A DNA stretch of 64,000 nucleotides from Arachis hypogaea (taxonomy: Eukaryota > Streptophyta > Magnoliopsida > Fabales > Fabaceae). The stretch spans positions 65,018,054 through 65,082,053 of the forward strand of contig NC_092047.1 of the NCBI RefSeq assembly GCF_003086295.3, given 5' to 3'. Below the pieces are notes generated by a model. The model had not been told where the DNA came from. It saw only the letters and a list, made by a program, of their open reading frames with translations, and searched no databases. This document shows, piece by piece, positions 1-11,030 of the stretch. The position numbers were made by a program, and so were the translations under genes. Positions within the stretch are counted from its first letter, which is position 1. Each line of letters begins with the position of its first letter.

Positions 1-240
1 TACAATAAAGCTCCTCTCCCTAATGAATTTGGGGGTTTAGTTCATCATTGCTCAAGTAAAACGAGAAAATAAAAAGTTGGATCGAGAAAATGCAGAAGAA
101 AATACACAAAGGAAATGCAAAAGTCCCAGATCTGTAACTAACTACACAACTTCAATTCCCTACTCACTCGCTCCTCTCTAAATCAAAATTTCCTTCTATT
201 TATACACTTTGCAAATTGGTCTTCAAGTCCTTGGATTGGG
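1..240 (-). repeat. Old LTR fragment, left part (target of E1)
   Basis: This is non-coding sequence that continues at 40058 once E1 is removed. The joined text has a TATA box on the minus strand (TATAAATA, complement of 197-204) followed by a 'cttcaagtcc...ttgggcctttg' block that resembles solo LTR S1 near 4734-4800, so I read it as a minus-strand LTR of the same superfamily. Its start lies left of the window. The last five bases (236-240, TTGGG) are the E1 target-site duplication. The family is inferred from similarity to S1 only. Confidence 0.6.
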
Positions 241-1891
241 TGGTGTGCGAAATCGTGATCATTCCATTCCTTGGTAATGGCGCTAAAAACTTAATACGCA
301 CGTTCATGATCTTATATCTGTTTCACAACTTCGTACAACTAACCAGCAAGTGCACTGGGTCGTCCAAGTAATAAACCTTACGTGAGTAAAGGTCGATCCC
401 ACGAAGATTGTCGGCTTGAAGCAAGCTATGGTCACCTTGTAAATCTCAGTCAGGAGGATTCAAATGTATTAAGAGATTATAGAGGACGAAAATTAAAATA
501 GGATAGGGATACTTATGTAAAACATTGGTGAGAATTTCAGATAAGCGTATAGAGATGCTTTCGTTCCTCTGATCTCTGCTTTCCTGCTGTCTTCATCCAA
601 CCAATCCTACTCCTTTCCATGGCAACCTTTATGTAGGGCATCATCGTTGTCAATGGCTACATCCCATCCTCCTGTGAAAATGGTCCAATGCGCTGTCTCT
701 GCATGGCTAATCATCTGTCAGTTCTCGATCATATTGGAATAGGATTTACTATCCTTTTGCGTCTGTCACTACGCCCAGCACTCGCGAGTTTGAAGCTCGT
801 CACAGCCATCCCTTCCCAGACCCTACTCAGAATACCACAGACAAGGTTTAGGCTTTCCAGATCTCAGGAATGGCCATCCATGGGTTCTAACTTATACCAC
901 GAAGACGCTAATAACTCGGACTCGGTCCCCTGTATTAGATATCCAAGAGATATCCATTCAATCGAAGGTAGAACGGAAGTGGTTGTCAGGCACGTGTTCA
1001 TAGGGGAATGATGATGACTTTGTCACGATCATCACATTCATGTTGAAGTGCGAATGAATATCTTAGAAGCGGAATAAGTTGAATTGAATAGAAAAACAAT
1101 AGTACTTTGCATTAATCCTTGAGGAACAGCAGAGCTCCAGACCATAATCTATGGTGTGTAGAAACTCTACCGTTGAAAAATACATAAGTGAAAGGTTCAG
1201 GCATGGCCGAATGGCCAGCCCCCAAAACGTGATCAAAGGATCAAAAGATAATCCAAAGATGTAAATACAATAGTAAAAAGTCCTATTTATACTAGACTAG
1301 CTACTAGGGTTTACAGAAGTAAGTAATTGATGTAGAAATCCACTTCCGGGGCCCACTTGGTGTGTGCTTGGGCTAAGCTTGAAGTTTACACGTGGAGAGG
1401 TCATTCTTGGAGTTGAACGCCAGTTTGTAACGTGTTTCTGGCGTTGAACTCCACTTTGCAACTTGTTGCTGGCGCTGAACGCCAGACTGCAGCATGGAAC
1501 TGGCGTTGAACACCTGTTTACGTCGTCAATCCTTATTCAAAGTATGGACTATTATATATTGCTAGAAATCCCTGGATGTCTACTTTCCAACGCAATTGGA
1601 AGCGCGCCATTTGGAGTTCTGTAGCTCCAGAAAATGCACTTTCAGTGCAGGGAGGTCAAAATCCAATAGCATCTGCAGTCCTTCTTCAACCTCTGAATAT
1701 GATTTTTGCTCAGGTCCCTCAATTTCAGCCAGAAAATACCTGAAATCATAGAAAAACACACAAACTCATAGTAAACTCAAAAAATGTGATTTTTTAATTA
1801 AAAACTAATAAAAATATACTAAAAACTAACTAAATCATACTGAAAACTATGTAAAAACAATGCCAAAAGCGTATAAATTATCCGCTCATCA
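241..1891 (-). repeat. E1 3' LTR
   Basis: This 1651-bp LTR starts TGATGAGCGG (minus strand, at 1891) and ends CACACCA (at 241), giving TG...CA termini. The E2 5' LTR has the same net length once its solo-LTR insert is removed. It holds four copies of a palindromic 'ctggcgttgaacgccag' type unit (about 1415-1520), a TATA box (1284-1291) and the conserved U5 block around 350-430. Small ORFs across it are not genes. Confidence 0.92.
1284..1291 (-). promoter_or_regulatory. TATA box of E1 3' LTR
   Basis: TATAAATA on the minus strand, downstream of the palindrome array and about 75 nt upstream of a GGCC hairpin in the presumed R region. The same box is found at the same place in the other LTRs of this family. 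Confidence 0.7.
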
Positions 1892-3044
1892 CAACACCAA
1901 ACTTAAATTGTTGCTTGTCCCCAAGAAACTAAAAATCAAATAAGATAAAAAGAAGAGAATATACTATAAATTCCAAAATATCAATGAAACATATCTCCAA
2001 TCAGATGAGCGGGACTTCTAGCTTTTTGCCTCTTGAATAGTTTTGGCATCTCACTTTATCCATTGAAGTTCAGAATGATTGGCATCTATAGGAACTTAGA
2101 ATTCAGATAGTGTTATTGATTCTCCTAGTTCAGTATGTTGATTCTTGAACACAGCTACTTTATGAGTCTTGGCCGTGGCTCTAAGCACTTTATTTTCCAG
2201 TATTACCACCGGATACATAAATGCCACAGACACATAGCTGGGTGAACCTTTTCAGATTGTGACTCAGCTTTGCTAAAGTCCCCAATTAGAGGTGTCCAGG
2301 GTTCTTAAGCACACTCTTTTTTTGCTTTGGACCTTGACTTTAACCGCTCAGTCTCAAGTTTTTACTTGACACCTTCACGCCACAAGCACATGGTTAGGGA
2401 CAGCTTGGTTTAGCCGCTTAAGCCAGGATTTTATTCCTTTAGGCCCTCCTATCCACTGATGCTCAAAGCCTTGGATCCTTTTTATTACCCTTGCCTTTTG
2501 GTTTTAAGGGTTACTGGCTTTTTGCTCTTGCCTCTTAGTTTTAAGAGCTTTTGGTTTTTTCTGTTTGCTTTTTCTTTTTCTTTTCTCTCTTTTTTTTTGA
2601 ATTTTTTTCGCCATTTTTTTCTGCAAGCTTTTGTATTCACTGCTTTTTCTTGCTTCAAGAATCAATTTTATGATTTTTCAGATTATCAAATAACATTTCT
2701 CCTTTTTCCTTATTCTTCAAGAGCCAACATATTTAACATTCATGAACAACAACTTCAAAAGACATATGCACTGTTCAAGCATTCATTCAGAAAACAAAAA
2801 GTATTGTCACCACATCAAAATAATTAAACTAGTTTCAAGGATGAATTCGAAATCATGTACTTCTTGTTCTTTTGTTTTTAAAACATTTTTCATTTAAGAG
2901 AGGTGATGGATTCATATTCACTACTTTAAGGCATAGACACTTAGATACTAATGATCATGAAGACAAAAACATAAACAAACATAAAGCATAAAAATTGAAA
3001 AACAGGAAAATAAATAAACAAGGAGATTAAGGAATGAATCCACC
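1892..3044 (-). other. E1 polypurine tract, stem-loop and 3' untranslated region
   Basis: Reading the minus strand into the LTR, a stem-loop (1910-1929, GTTTCTTG, loop GGGA, CAAGCAAC, one mismatch) is followed by the AAGTTTGGTGTTG tract that abuts the LTR at 1891. The remainder is non-coding and matches the 3' regions of E2 (29115-30235) and E7 (48013-49109). It includes a low-complexity stretch (about 2560-2640) that gives a spurious plus-strand ORF. Confidence 0.8.
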
Positions 3045-3277
3045 TTAGTGAGGGTCGCGTTTTCCTCTTCTTGAAGAACCAATGGTGCTTTTGAGCTCCT
3101 CTATGTCTCTTCCTTGTCTTTCTTGCTCTCCCTCATAGCTCTTTGATCTTCTCTAATTTCATGGAGGATGATGGAGTGCTCTTGATGTTCCACCCTTAAT
3201 TGTCCCATGTTGGAACTTAATTCACCTAGGGAAGTGTTGATTTGTTCCCAATAGTTTTGGGGAGGAAAGTGCATCCC
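3045..3277 (-). pseudogene. E1 ORF3 C-terminal fragment (putative plant transposon protein)
   Basis: The minus strand encodes the coiled-coil tail also seen at the end of ORF3 in E2 and E7 (residues such as YWEQINTSLGELSSNMGQLR), ending at the TAA complementary to 3045-3047. A small deletion shifts the frame in the REEQQRQG region. The 5' part is missing because E2 inserted at 3278 and the remaining E1 interior was later lost. Function of this ORF family is unknown. Confidence 0.8.
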
Positions 3278-3817
3278 TGATGAGCGGATAATTTATACGC
3301 TTTTTGGCATTGTTTTTACATAGTTTTCAGTATGATTTAGTTAGTTTTTAGTATATTTTTATTAGTTTTTAATTAAAATTCACATTTCTGGACTTTACTA
3401 TGAGTTTGTGTGTTTTTCTGTGATTTCAGGTATTTTCTGGCTGAAATTGAGGGACCTGAGCAAAAATCAGATTCAGAGGTTGAAGAAGGACTGCAGATGC
3501 TGTTGGATTCTGACCTCCTTGCACTCAAAGTGGATTTTCTGGAGCTACAGAACTTCAAATGGCGCGCTTTTAATTGTGTTGGAAAGTAGACATCCAGGGC
3601 TTTCCAGAAATATATAATAGTCCATACTTTGCCTCAGTTTAGACGACTCAAACTGGCGTTGAACGCCAGTTCCATGTTGTAGTCTGGCGTTCAGCGCCAG
3701 AAACAAGTTGCAAAGTGGAGTTCAACGCCAGAAACACGTTACAAACTGGCGTTCAACTCCAAGAATGACCTCTCCACGTGTAAGCTTCAAGCTCAGCCCA
3801 AGCACACACCAAGTGGG

Positions 3818-5644
3818 TGATGTAGCGGAAAACGATCCGACACAAAACTCACCGGCAAGTGCACCGGGTCGCATCAAGTAATAATAACTCACGGGAGTGA
3901 GGTCGATCCCATAGGGATTGAAGGATTGAGCACTTTTAGTTTAGTGGTTGATTTAGTCAAGCGAATCAAGATTTGGTTGAGAGATTTGTGATTTGCAGAA
4001 TTTAAATTGCATAGAAAGTAAAGGGAATGGGTAAATTGCATGAAATTAAAGAGAACAGGAATTAAAGTGCTGAATATTAAAGAACAAGAAATTAAATGGC
4101 AGAAACTTAGAACGCAAAAAATGTAAATTGCAGAATCTTAAAGTGCAAGAAATGTAAATGGCTTGAATTGTAAAGGGAATTGGGAATTGGATTTGCAGAA
4201 ATTAAACAAGGAAAAGTAAAATTCAACAAACAGAGGAGTAGAGGATAACTTGGATTGAACCGGATCTAAAAACAGACTTGTAAATGAGCATGAAAAACAT
4301 CAAACAGAGGATGTAAAATTGGAATTTAGATCTCAGGACCCAAGAGACTAGATAACCAAGTCTAGATCTGAATGCCTTCCTAGATCCAACAAGAACAATT
4401 GCAAAGGAAACGAAGAAAATAGATGAAGAAGCAATTAACCGAAACTGAGATTTAATTAAGCAGAGAATTAAACAAGATCCCAAGGTGAGATTGAAACAGA
4501 AGTTCTTCAATTCTCCACCCAAGATCCGAAGCAAGAAAATTAAAGAGTGCTGGGCAAGAACAAGGAAGAAGAGAGATCAATTCTCCTCCCCAATTCTTTT
4601 GAATTAAAACAACAATGCTAGAATGTAAAATGAGCTCTGCGCTAAGTGCCTAATCAAACCGAAAAGAAAGCTCTCTACGGCAAGTATTGAAAATTCTAAA
4701 AAGGAAGCTCTGTGAAAAACTTAAATCCTATGCTATTTATACACTTTCTTCAAATGGTCTTCAAGCCTTCAATTGGGCCTTTGCTCTTGATGGAATTGGG
4801 TTGATAGAGGCCTTGGTTGATTGCTCTTGGAATTTGGAGAAGAACCGAATTGAACCGGGTTTGGAATCATGAAAGCTTGAGTAAAAGTTTGAGTAAAAGT
4901 TTGAGGCAAACTTTTACTCCAACTTTTCACATCAGCCACCCTCTTTTGCTGATATCAACGTTGGGGCAAAAGTTTGGGGTCAAACTTTTGCTCCAACGTT
5001 GGCCTCCCCTTGCACACTCATGGCGCCAACGTTAGCCAAAAAGTTAGAGGCTAACGTTGGCGCAAACTTTTGCTCTCCAGGGTGTGTTGTTCATGCGCCA
5101 ACGTTTGCCAAAAAGTTAGGGGCTAACGTTGGCGCAAACTTTTGCTCTCCAGGGTGTTGATTTGTGATGCCAAAAGTTTGCCAAAAAGTTTGAGGCTAAC
5201 TTTTGCTCCAGCTTTTTGCCCAAAAGTTTGCACAAAAGTTTGAGGCAAACTTTCGCTCCAGCTTTTTGCTCCCAGGTTCATTTTCACTTATTCCAAAAGT
5301 TTGAGCTAAAGTTTGAGGCAAACTTTTGCTCAAACTTTTTGTCCTCTCTTCCTCCTAGCCATTCCTTCTTGCTTCAACCTTTCTCCAAGCTTTCTTCACC
5401 TATCATTAATCAACCAAACACATCAAAGCTATGCTCAAAATCATGAGATATTCATTCTTTCATAATATGTGACAATTATAGCATAAAACCTCATGAAATT
5501 GCATTAATTCATACATGGTTAATTAAATCAAAGGAAACATGAAAATCTACCCAATTGGCTTGCTTATGGCTCAAGAAAGTGCATAAATCAATTGAAAACA
5601 AAAGAAAAAGGCTAGTGAAACTAGGCTAAGATGACTTGTCATCA
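3818..5644 (-). mobile_element. S1: solo LTR of an E4/E5-like family
   Basis: This 1827-bp LTR with inverted ends TGATG...CATCA is flanked by GTGGG at 3813-3817 and 5645-5649, which proves insertion into the E2 LTR. Orientation is inferred from E5, whose LTRs share the start at 3818 (TGATGTxxxGGAAAACGATCC). The middle (about 4870-5340) instead holds 'aacgttggc/gctaacgtt' palindromes like those of E4. A minus-strand TATA box is complementary to 4734-4741. No interior remains, so it arose by recombination between the LTRs of a full element. Confidence 0.9.
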
Positions 5645-5709
5645 GTGGGCCCCAGAAGTAGATTTCTGCATCATTTACTCATTTCTGTAAACCCTAGTAA
5701 CTAGTTTAG

Positions 5710-5717
5710 TATAAATA
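5710..5717 (+). promoter_or_regulatory. TATA box of E2 5' LTR
   Basis: TATAAATA, about 70 nt upstream of a conserved GGCC-stem hairpin. It is the likely core promoter for the E2 genomic RNA. In the E2 3' LTR the matching site (30871-30878) reads TAAAAATA. Confidence 0.7.
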
Positions 5718-6766
5718 GGACTTTTTACTATTGTATTTACATCTTTGGATTATCTTTTGATCCTTTGATCACGTTTTGGGGGCTGGCCATTCGGCCATGC
5801 CTGAACCTTTCACTTATGTATTTTTCAACGGTAGAGTTTCTACACACCATAGATTAAGGTGTGGAACTCTGCTGTTCCTCAAGGATTAATGCAAAGTACT
5901 ACTGTTTTTCTATTCAATTCAACTTATTCCGCTTCTAAGATATTCATTCGCACTTCAACATGAATGTGATGATCGTGAAAAAGTCATCATCATTCCCCTA
6001 TGAACGCGTGCCTGACAACCACTTCCGTTCTACCTTCGATTGAATGGATATCTCTTGGATATCTAATACAGGGGACCGAGTCCGAGTTATTAGCGTCTTT
6101 GTGGTATAAGTTAGAACCCATGGATGGCCATTCCTGAGATCTGGAAAGTCTAAACTTTGTCTGTGGTATTCCGAGTAGGATCTGGGAAGGGATGGCTGTG
6201 ACGAGCTTCAAACTCGCGAGTGCTGGGCGTAGTGACAGACGCAGAAGGATAGTAAATCCTATTCCAGTATGATCGAGAACCGACAGATGATTAGCCATGC
6301 AGTGACAGCGCATTGGACCATTTTCACAAGAGGATGGGATGTAGCCATTGACAACGGTGATGCCCTACATAAAGCTTGCCATGGAAAGGAGTAGGATTGA
6401 TTGGATGAAGACAGCAGGAAAGCAGAGATCAAAGGAACGAAAGCATCTCTATACACTTATCTGAAATTCTAACCAATGTTTTACATAAGTATCCCTATCC
6501 TATTTTAATTTTCATCCACTATAATCTCTTAATACATTTGAATCCGCCTGACTGAGATTTACAAGGTGTCCATAGCTTGCTTCAAGCCGACAATCTCCGT
6601 GGGATCGACCCTTACTCACGTAAGGTTTATTACTTGGACGACCCAGTGCACTTGCTGGTTAGTCGTACGAAGTTGTGAAACAGATATAAGATCATGAACG
6701 TGCGTATTAAGTTTTTAGTGCCGTTACCAAGGAATGGAATGATCACGATTTCGCACACCAAGTTTT

Positions 6767-6784
6767 TGGCGCCGTTGCCGGGGA
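6767..6784 (+). other. E2 primer-binding site (tRNA-Asp)
   Basis: TGGCGCCGTTGCCGGGGA is complementary to the 3' end of plant tRNA-Asp including CCA. It lies six bases (AGTTTT) after the LTR end at 6760. This primer type is typical of the Athila branch. Confidence 0.93.
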
Positions 6785-8385
6785 TTGTTCGAGTTTGGAC
6801 AACTGACGGTTCATCTTGTTGCTCAGATTAGGTAACTTTATTTTAATTTTAACCTTTTTGTTTTTATTATTCTTATTTTCGAAAAAAATCAAAAAATTTT
6901 TCTTTTTTTTTGTTTTTCCCAATTAATTTTCGAAAAATACAAAAAAATTTACAAATTCATAAAATCAAAAATATTTTTGTGTTTCTTGTTTGAGTCTAGA
7001 GTCAATTTCTTTCAAGTTTGGTGTCTTGCATGTGTTTCTTTTTCTCAAGAATTTTCGAAAATTCATCATATGTTCTTCATGATCATCAAGTTGTTCTTGG
7101 CCAGTCATCTTGTTTGATCTTCAGATTTTCTTGTTTTGTGTCTTTTCTTGTTTTTCATATGCATTTTTAACTTGTTAGTGTCTAATTATTGAAAATTTCT
7201 AAGTTTGGTGTCTTGCATGTTTTTCTTTTCTTAAAAGTTTTCAAAAATAAAGTCTTGATGTTCATCTTGATCTTCAAAGTGTTCTTGGTGTTCATCTTGA
7301 CATTCATAGTGTTCTTGCATGCATTGTGTGTTTTCATTCATAATTTTTATGTTATGAGTCTTTTTCATGTTTTTCTCTTTCTTCATTAAAAATTCAAAAA
7401 TAAAAAAATATCTTTTCCTTATTTTACTCAAAATTTTCGAAAATATGATTTGATTTAGTCAAAAAGTTTTTAAATTTAATTGTTCCTTATGAATCAAATC
7501 AAATTTTCAATTTAAAAATCCTATCTTTTCAAAATCTTTTTCAAAAATCAAATCTTTTTCATTTTTCCTTCATATTTTCGAAAACTTTTTAAATTTGATT
7601 TTCAAAATATTTCTCTTATTTTATTTCTTAATTTTCGAAAATTTTATTAGCATTTAATGTGATTGATTGAAAAATTTCAAGTTGTTACTTGCTTATTAAG
7701 AAAGATTCAATCTTTAAACTCTAGAATCATATCTTTTTAGTTTCTTGTTAGTCAAGTAATCAACTTTAGTTTTCAAAATCAAATCTTTTTAATTTTCTTT
7801 TCAAATTTTTTTAAATTAAAAATTCAATCATATCTTTTTCAAATTCAATTTCAAAATCTTTTCTAACTTCTTATCTTTTTAAAATTGATTTTCAAATCTA
7901 TCTTTTTGTTTCAATCATATCTTTTTAAATTTCAATCATATCTTTTTCAAAAACAAATTTCAAAACTTTTTCAATCAATCTTATCTTTTTGTTTCAATCA
8001 TATCTTTTTCAAAACTACCTAACTAATCCTCTCTCTCTTATTTTCGAAAATTCCCTCTCTCCTTTTTCAAAATTCTTTTTTAATTAACTAATTGTTTTAA
8101 TTTTAATTTAATTTCAACTTTAATTTTTGGAATCTAACTTTCAATTTTAATTTTTATTTTAATTAAATTTCGAATTTCTCTCTCTCATCTCCTTCTATTT
8201 ATTTATTCATCTACTAACACTTCTCTCCCATCCAAAAATTCGAACACCACCCCCCTCTCTGTGTTCGAGTTTTTCCTCTTATCTTCTTTACATTACATTT
8301 TTTTCTTCTTCTACTCACACAAAGGAATCTCTATACTGTGACATAGAGGATTCCATATTTTCTTTGTTATTCCCTTCTTTGTCAT
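6785..8385 (+). other. E2 untranslated leader, AT-rich with TTTTCGAAAA palindromes
   Basis: There is no coding potential. The stretch is rich in T, and the palindromic core TTTTCGAAAA (or close variants) recurs at least seven times between about 6880 and 8050. A short tandem repeat of 'gttcttggtgttcatcttga' type lies at 7258-7320, and two AAGTTTGGTGT motifs lie at 7014-7024 and 7201-7211. E7 has the same features at 53482-55380, so the layout is a family trait. Confidence 0.8.
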
Positions 8386-9480
8386 ATGAGCAGGAGCAAG
8401 GACAAGAACATCCTTGTTGAAGCAGATCCTGAACCTGAAAGGACTCTGAAAAGGAAACTAAGAGAAGTTAAAATACAATAATCCAGAGACAACCTTACAG
8501 GAATTTTCGAACAGGAAGAGGAGATGGCAGCCGAAAATAATAATAATACAAGGAGGATGCATGGTGACTTTACTGCACCTAATTACAATTTACATGGAAG
8601 AAGCATCTCCATTCCTGCCATTGGAGCAAACAATTTTGAGCTGAAACCTCAATTAGTTTCTCTGATGCAGCAGAACTGCAAGTTCTATGGACTTCCATCT
8701 GAAGATCCTTTTCAGTTCTTAACTGAATTCTTGCAGATCTATGATACTGTTAAGACCAATGGGGTTGATCCCGAGGTCTACAGGCTTATGCTTTTCCCGT
8801 TTGCTGTAAGAGACAGAGCTAGAGTATGGTTGGACTCTCAACCTAAGGATAGCCTGAACTCTTGGGATAAGCTGGTCACGACTTTCTTAGCCAAGTTCTT
8901 CTCTCCTCAAAAGCTTAGTAAGCTTAGAGTGGATGTTCAAACCTTCAGACAGAAAGAAGGAGAATCCCTCTATGAAGCTTGGGAGAGGTACAAGCAACTG
9001 ACCAAAAAGTGTCCTTCTGACATGCTTTCAGAATGGACCATTCTGGATATATTCTATGATGGTCTGTCTGAACTATCAAAGATGTCACTGGACCATTCTG
9101 CAGGTGGATCCATTCACCTAAAGAAAACGCCTGCAGAAGCTCAAGAACTCATTGACATGGTTGCTAATAACCAGTTCATGTACACTTCTGAAAGGAATCC
9201 TGTGAATAATGGGACGCCTATGAAGAAGGGAGTTCTTGAAATTGATACTCTGAATGCCATATTGGCTCAGAACAAAATATTGACTCAACAAGTCAATATG
9301 ATCTCTCAGAGTCTGAATGGATTGAAGGAATCATCCAACAGTACTAAAGAGGCATCTTCTGAAGAAGAAGCTTATGATCCTGAGAACCCTGCAATAGCAA
9401 AGGTAAATTATATGGGTGAACCTTATGGAAACACCTATAACCCCTCATGGAGAAATCACCCAAATTTCTCATGGAAGGAT
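8386..9480 (+). pseudogene. gag: E2 gag, N-terminal part
   Basis: The Gag capsid-like protein would package element RNA into cytoplasmic particles. The ATG at 8386 (MSRSKDKNILVEADPEP) is chosen because it is conserved in E7. A TAA at 8479 interrupts the frame where E7 has Gln, and the frame resumes with MAAENNN at 8524. The plant retrotransposon gag core (LVSLMQQNCKF... to ...EWTILDIFYDGL) spans about residues 90-225. No CCHC zinc knuckle is visible. The frame is cut at 9480 by E3 and continues at 25985. Confidence 0.88.
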
Positions 9481-10910
9481 TGATAAACCCATATTTTATG
9501 ATATATTTTGTGCTTAGTTTGAGTGATTTATTCAATACTTCACCCACTTATTCATGTTAATTGCATGGTTTTACTTTCCCTTCCTCATTATGTGATGTAT
9601 GTGAAAAACATGTTTCCTATGCTTTTAAATTAATTATTTTAATCACCTTTAATTCCATTCGATGCCGTGATTAGTGTGTTGAGTAGTTTCAGATCTTCTA
9701 AGGCAGGAATGACTCAAAAGATGGAAAGGAAACATACAAAAATGGAAGGAAAGTACAAAACGGAGTCCTTGAAGAAACTGGCATCCACGCGATCGCATGG
9801 ACGACGCGATCGCGTGCCAAGCGCGAATCAACAGCGACGCGGCCGCATGACTGACGCGGTCGCATGACTGACGTGACCGCGTGGCAAGGAAAAGCTCCGA
9901 ATGACGCGACCGCGTGACCCACGCGGACGCGTGGCAGAGGCCACGCACCAGAAATTGCAGAAAACGCTCATTCCGAATTCTGAAGCCCTTTTTGGCCCAA
10001 ATCCAAGTCCAGAAGGCATAGACCAGAGGTTATGAAGTGAGGGAATGCATCCATTCAGGGGGGCTCGCCAATTTTTACTTTCCATGATTTAGATTTAGTT
10101 TAGAGAGAGATTCTCTCTCTCTTTAGGATTAGGATTTTTATTCACTTTCAGGATTATCTCTTTTGATCAGGTTCAATATTCCTTTTATTTACCTTTGCAA
10201 GCTACTTTATGAATCCTTTCATGTCACAGATTATTCTTTTATTAATGTTATTTGAGGTATTTCAGTTTAATATTGATTACTCCTATTCATGCTATTGTTA
10301 TTTTTACTCTGAAGACATTTTTATTCCAAGTAGATTTATTTTTCTCCTTTTGGTCTTGGTTAAGAAATCAGTAACTCAGGAGCTATCCAATTCAACAGCA
10401 TAATTGATAGTTGTTATCTTTGTTAATTGCATTGAACTTCCATAATCCCAATCTTCTCTTAGGAAATAAATAGGATTCGAAGATCAAACCAATTAATCCC
10501 TTGACCTTCCTTTATCTTAGTAAAGGTTAACAAAGTGGAATTAAGATTCAACCATCATCATCATTGATGATAGCTAGGATAGGACCTCTAATTTCTCATA
10601 CCTTACCAAGAGTTGCTTTACATTATTTATCTATTTTCAATTGCTATTTAATTTACTTGTCATTAAATTACTCGTTCCTCATTCTTTAAACCCCAATTTT
10701 ACAATCTCCATAACCAATAATAAGAACATACTTCCCTGCAGTTCCTTGAGAAGACGACCCGAGGTTTGAATACTCGGTTATCAATTTTAAAGGGGTTTGT
10801 TACTTGTGACAACCAAAACTTTTGTAAGAAAGGTTGATTGCTTGGTTTAGTAACTATACTTACAACGAGAGTTTACTATAACCTCTAAACCATCAATCTC
10901 CAGTTCTTCA
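9481..10910 (+). repeat. E3 5' LTR
   Basis: The LTR is 1430 bp, starting TGATAAACCC and ending CAGTTCTTCA. An array of 'acgcgatcgcgt / acgcgaccgcgtg' units lies at about 9788-9942 and is unusually CpG-rich in AT-rich surroundings. The U5 part carries the AGACGACCCGAGG block (about 10751-10763). I found no clear TATA box. Confidence 0.92.
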
Positions 10911-10913
10911 AAA

Positions 10914-10931
10914 TGGCGCCGTTGCCGGGGA
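10914..10931 (+). other. E3 primer-binding site (tRNA-Asp)
   Basis: The same 18-base complement of tRNA-Asp as in E2, but only three bases (AAA) after the LTR end instead of six. Confidence 0.93.
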
Positions 10932-11030
10932 CTTGCTAACGTGTGCCTTATTATTGGTTATTGTAAATATTTTTCTTTTACTTGTTTATTTATTTTTGTT
11001 TTTCTTTTTTTTATTATTTTATTTGCTACC

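Larger units (their letters stand above)
3278..6760 (+). repeat. E2 5' LTR (interrupted by solo LTR S1)
   Basis: It begins TGATGAGCGG and ends CGCACACCA. Its two parts, 3278-3817 and 5650-6760, join to 1651 bp, the same as the E1 LTR. The palindrome array (four units, 3652-3755), TATA box (5710-5717), a GGCC hairpin (about 5782-5800) and a U5 hairpin (6610-6625) are in the same order as in E1 and E7. Confidence 0.92.

Noticed and set aside
688..1011. 107-codon ORF repeated at 5990-6313 on the other strand
   Set aside because: It is LTR sequence present in several LTR copies, with no codon-level conservation or domain.
2459..2827. 122-codon plus-strand ORF rich in Phe and Leu
   Set aside because: It is the reverse of a low-complexity E1 3' untranslated region; the same shadow appears at 29415-29705 and 48585-48857.
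6767..6784. Possible tRNA-Asp gene fragments at the five 18-base matches
   Set aside because: Only the 3' end complement is present, directly next to LTR ends, so these are primer-binding sites.
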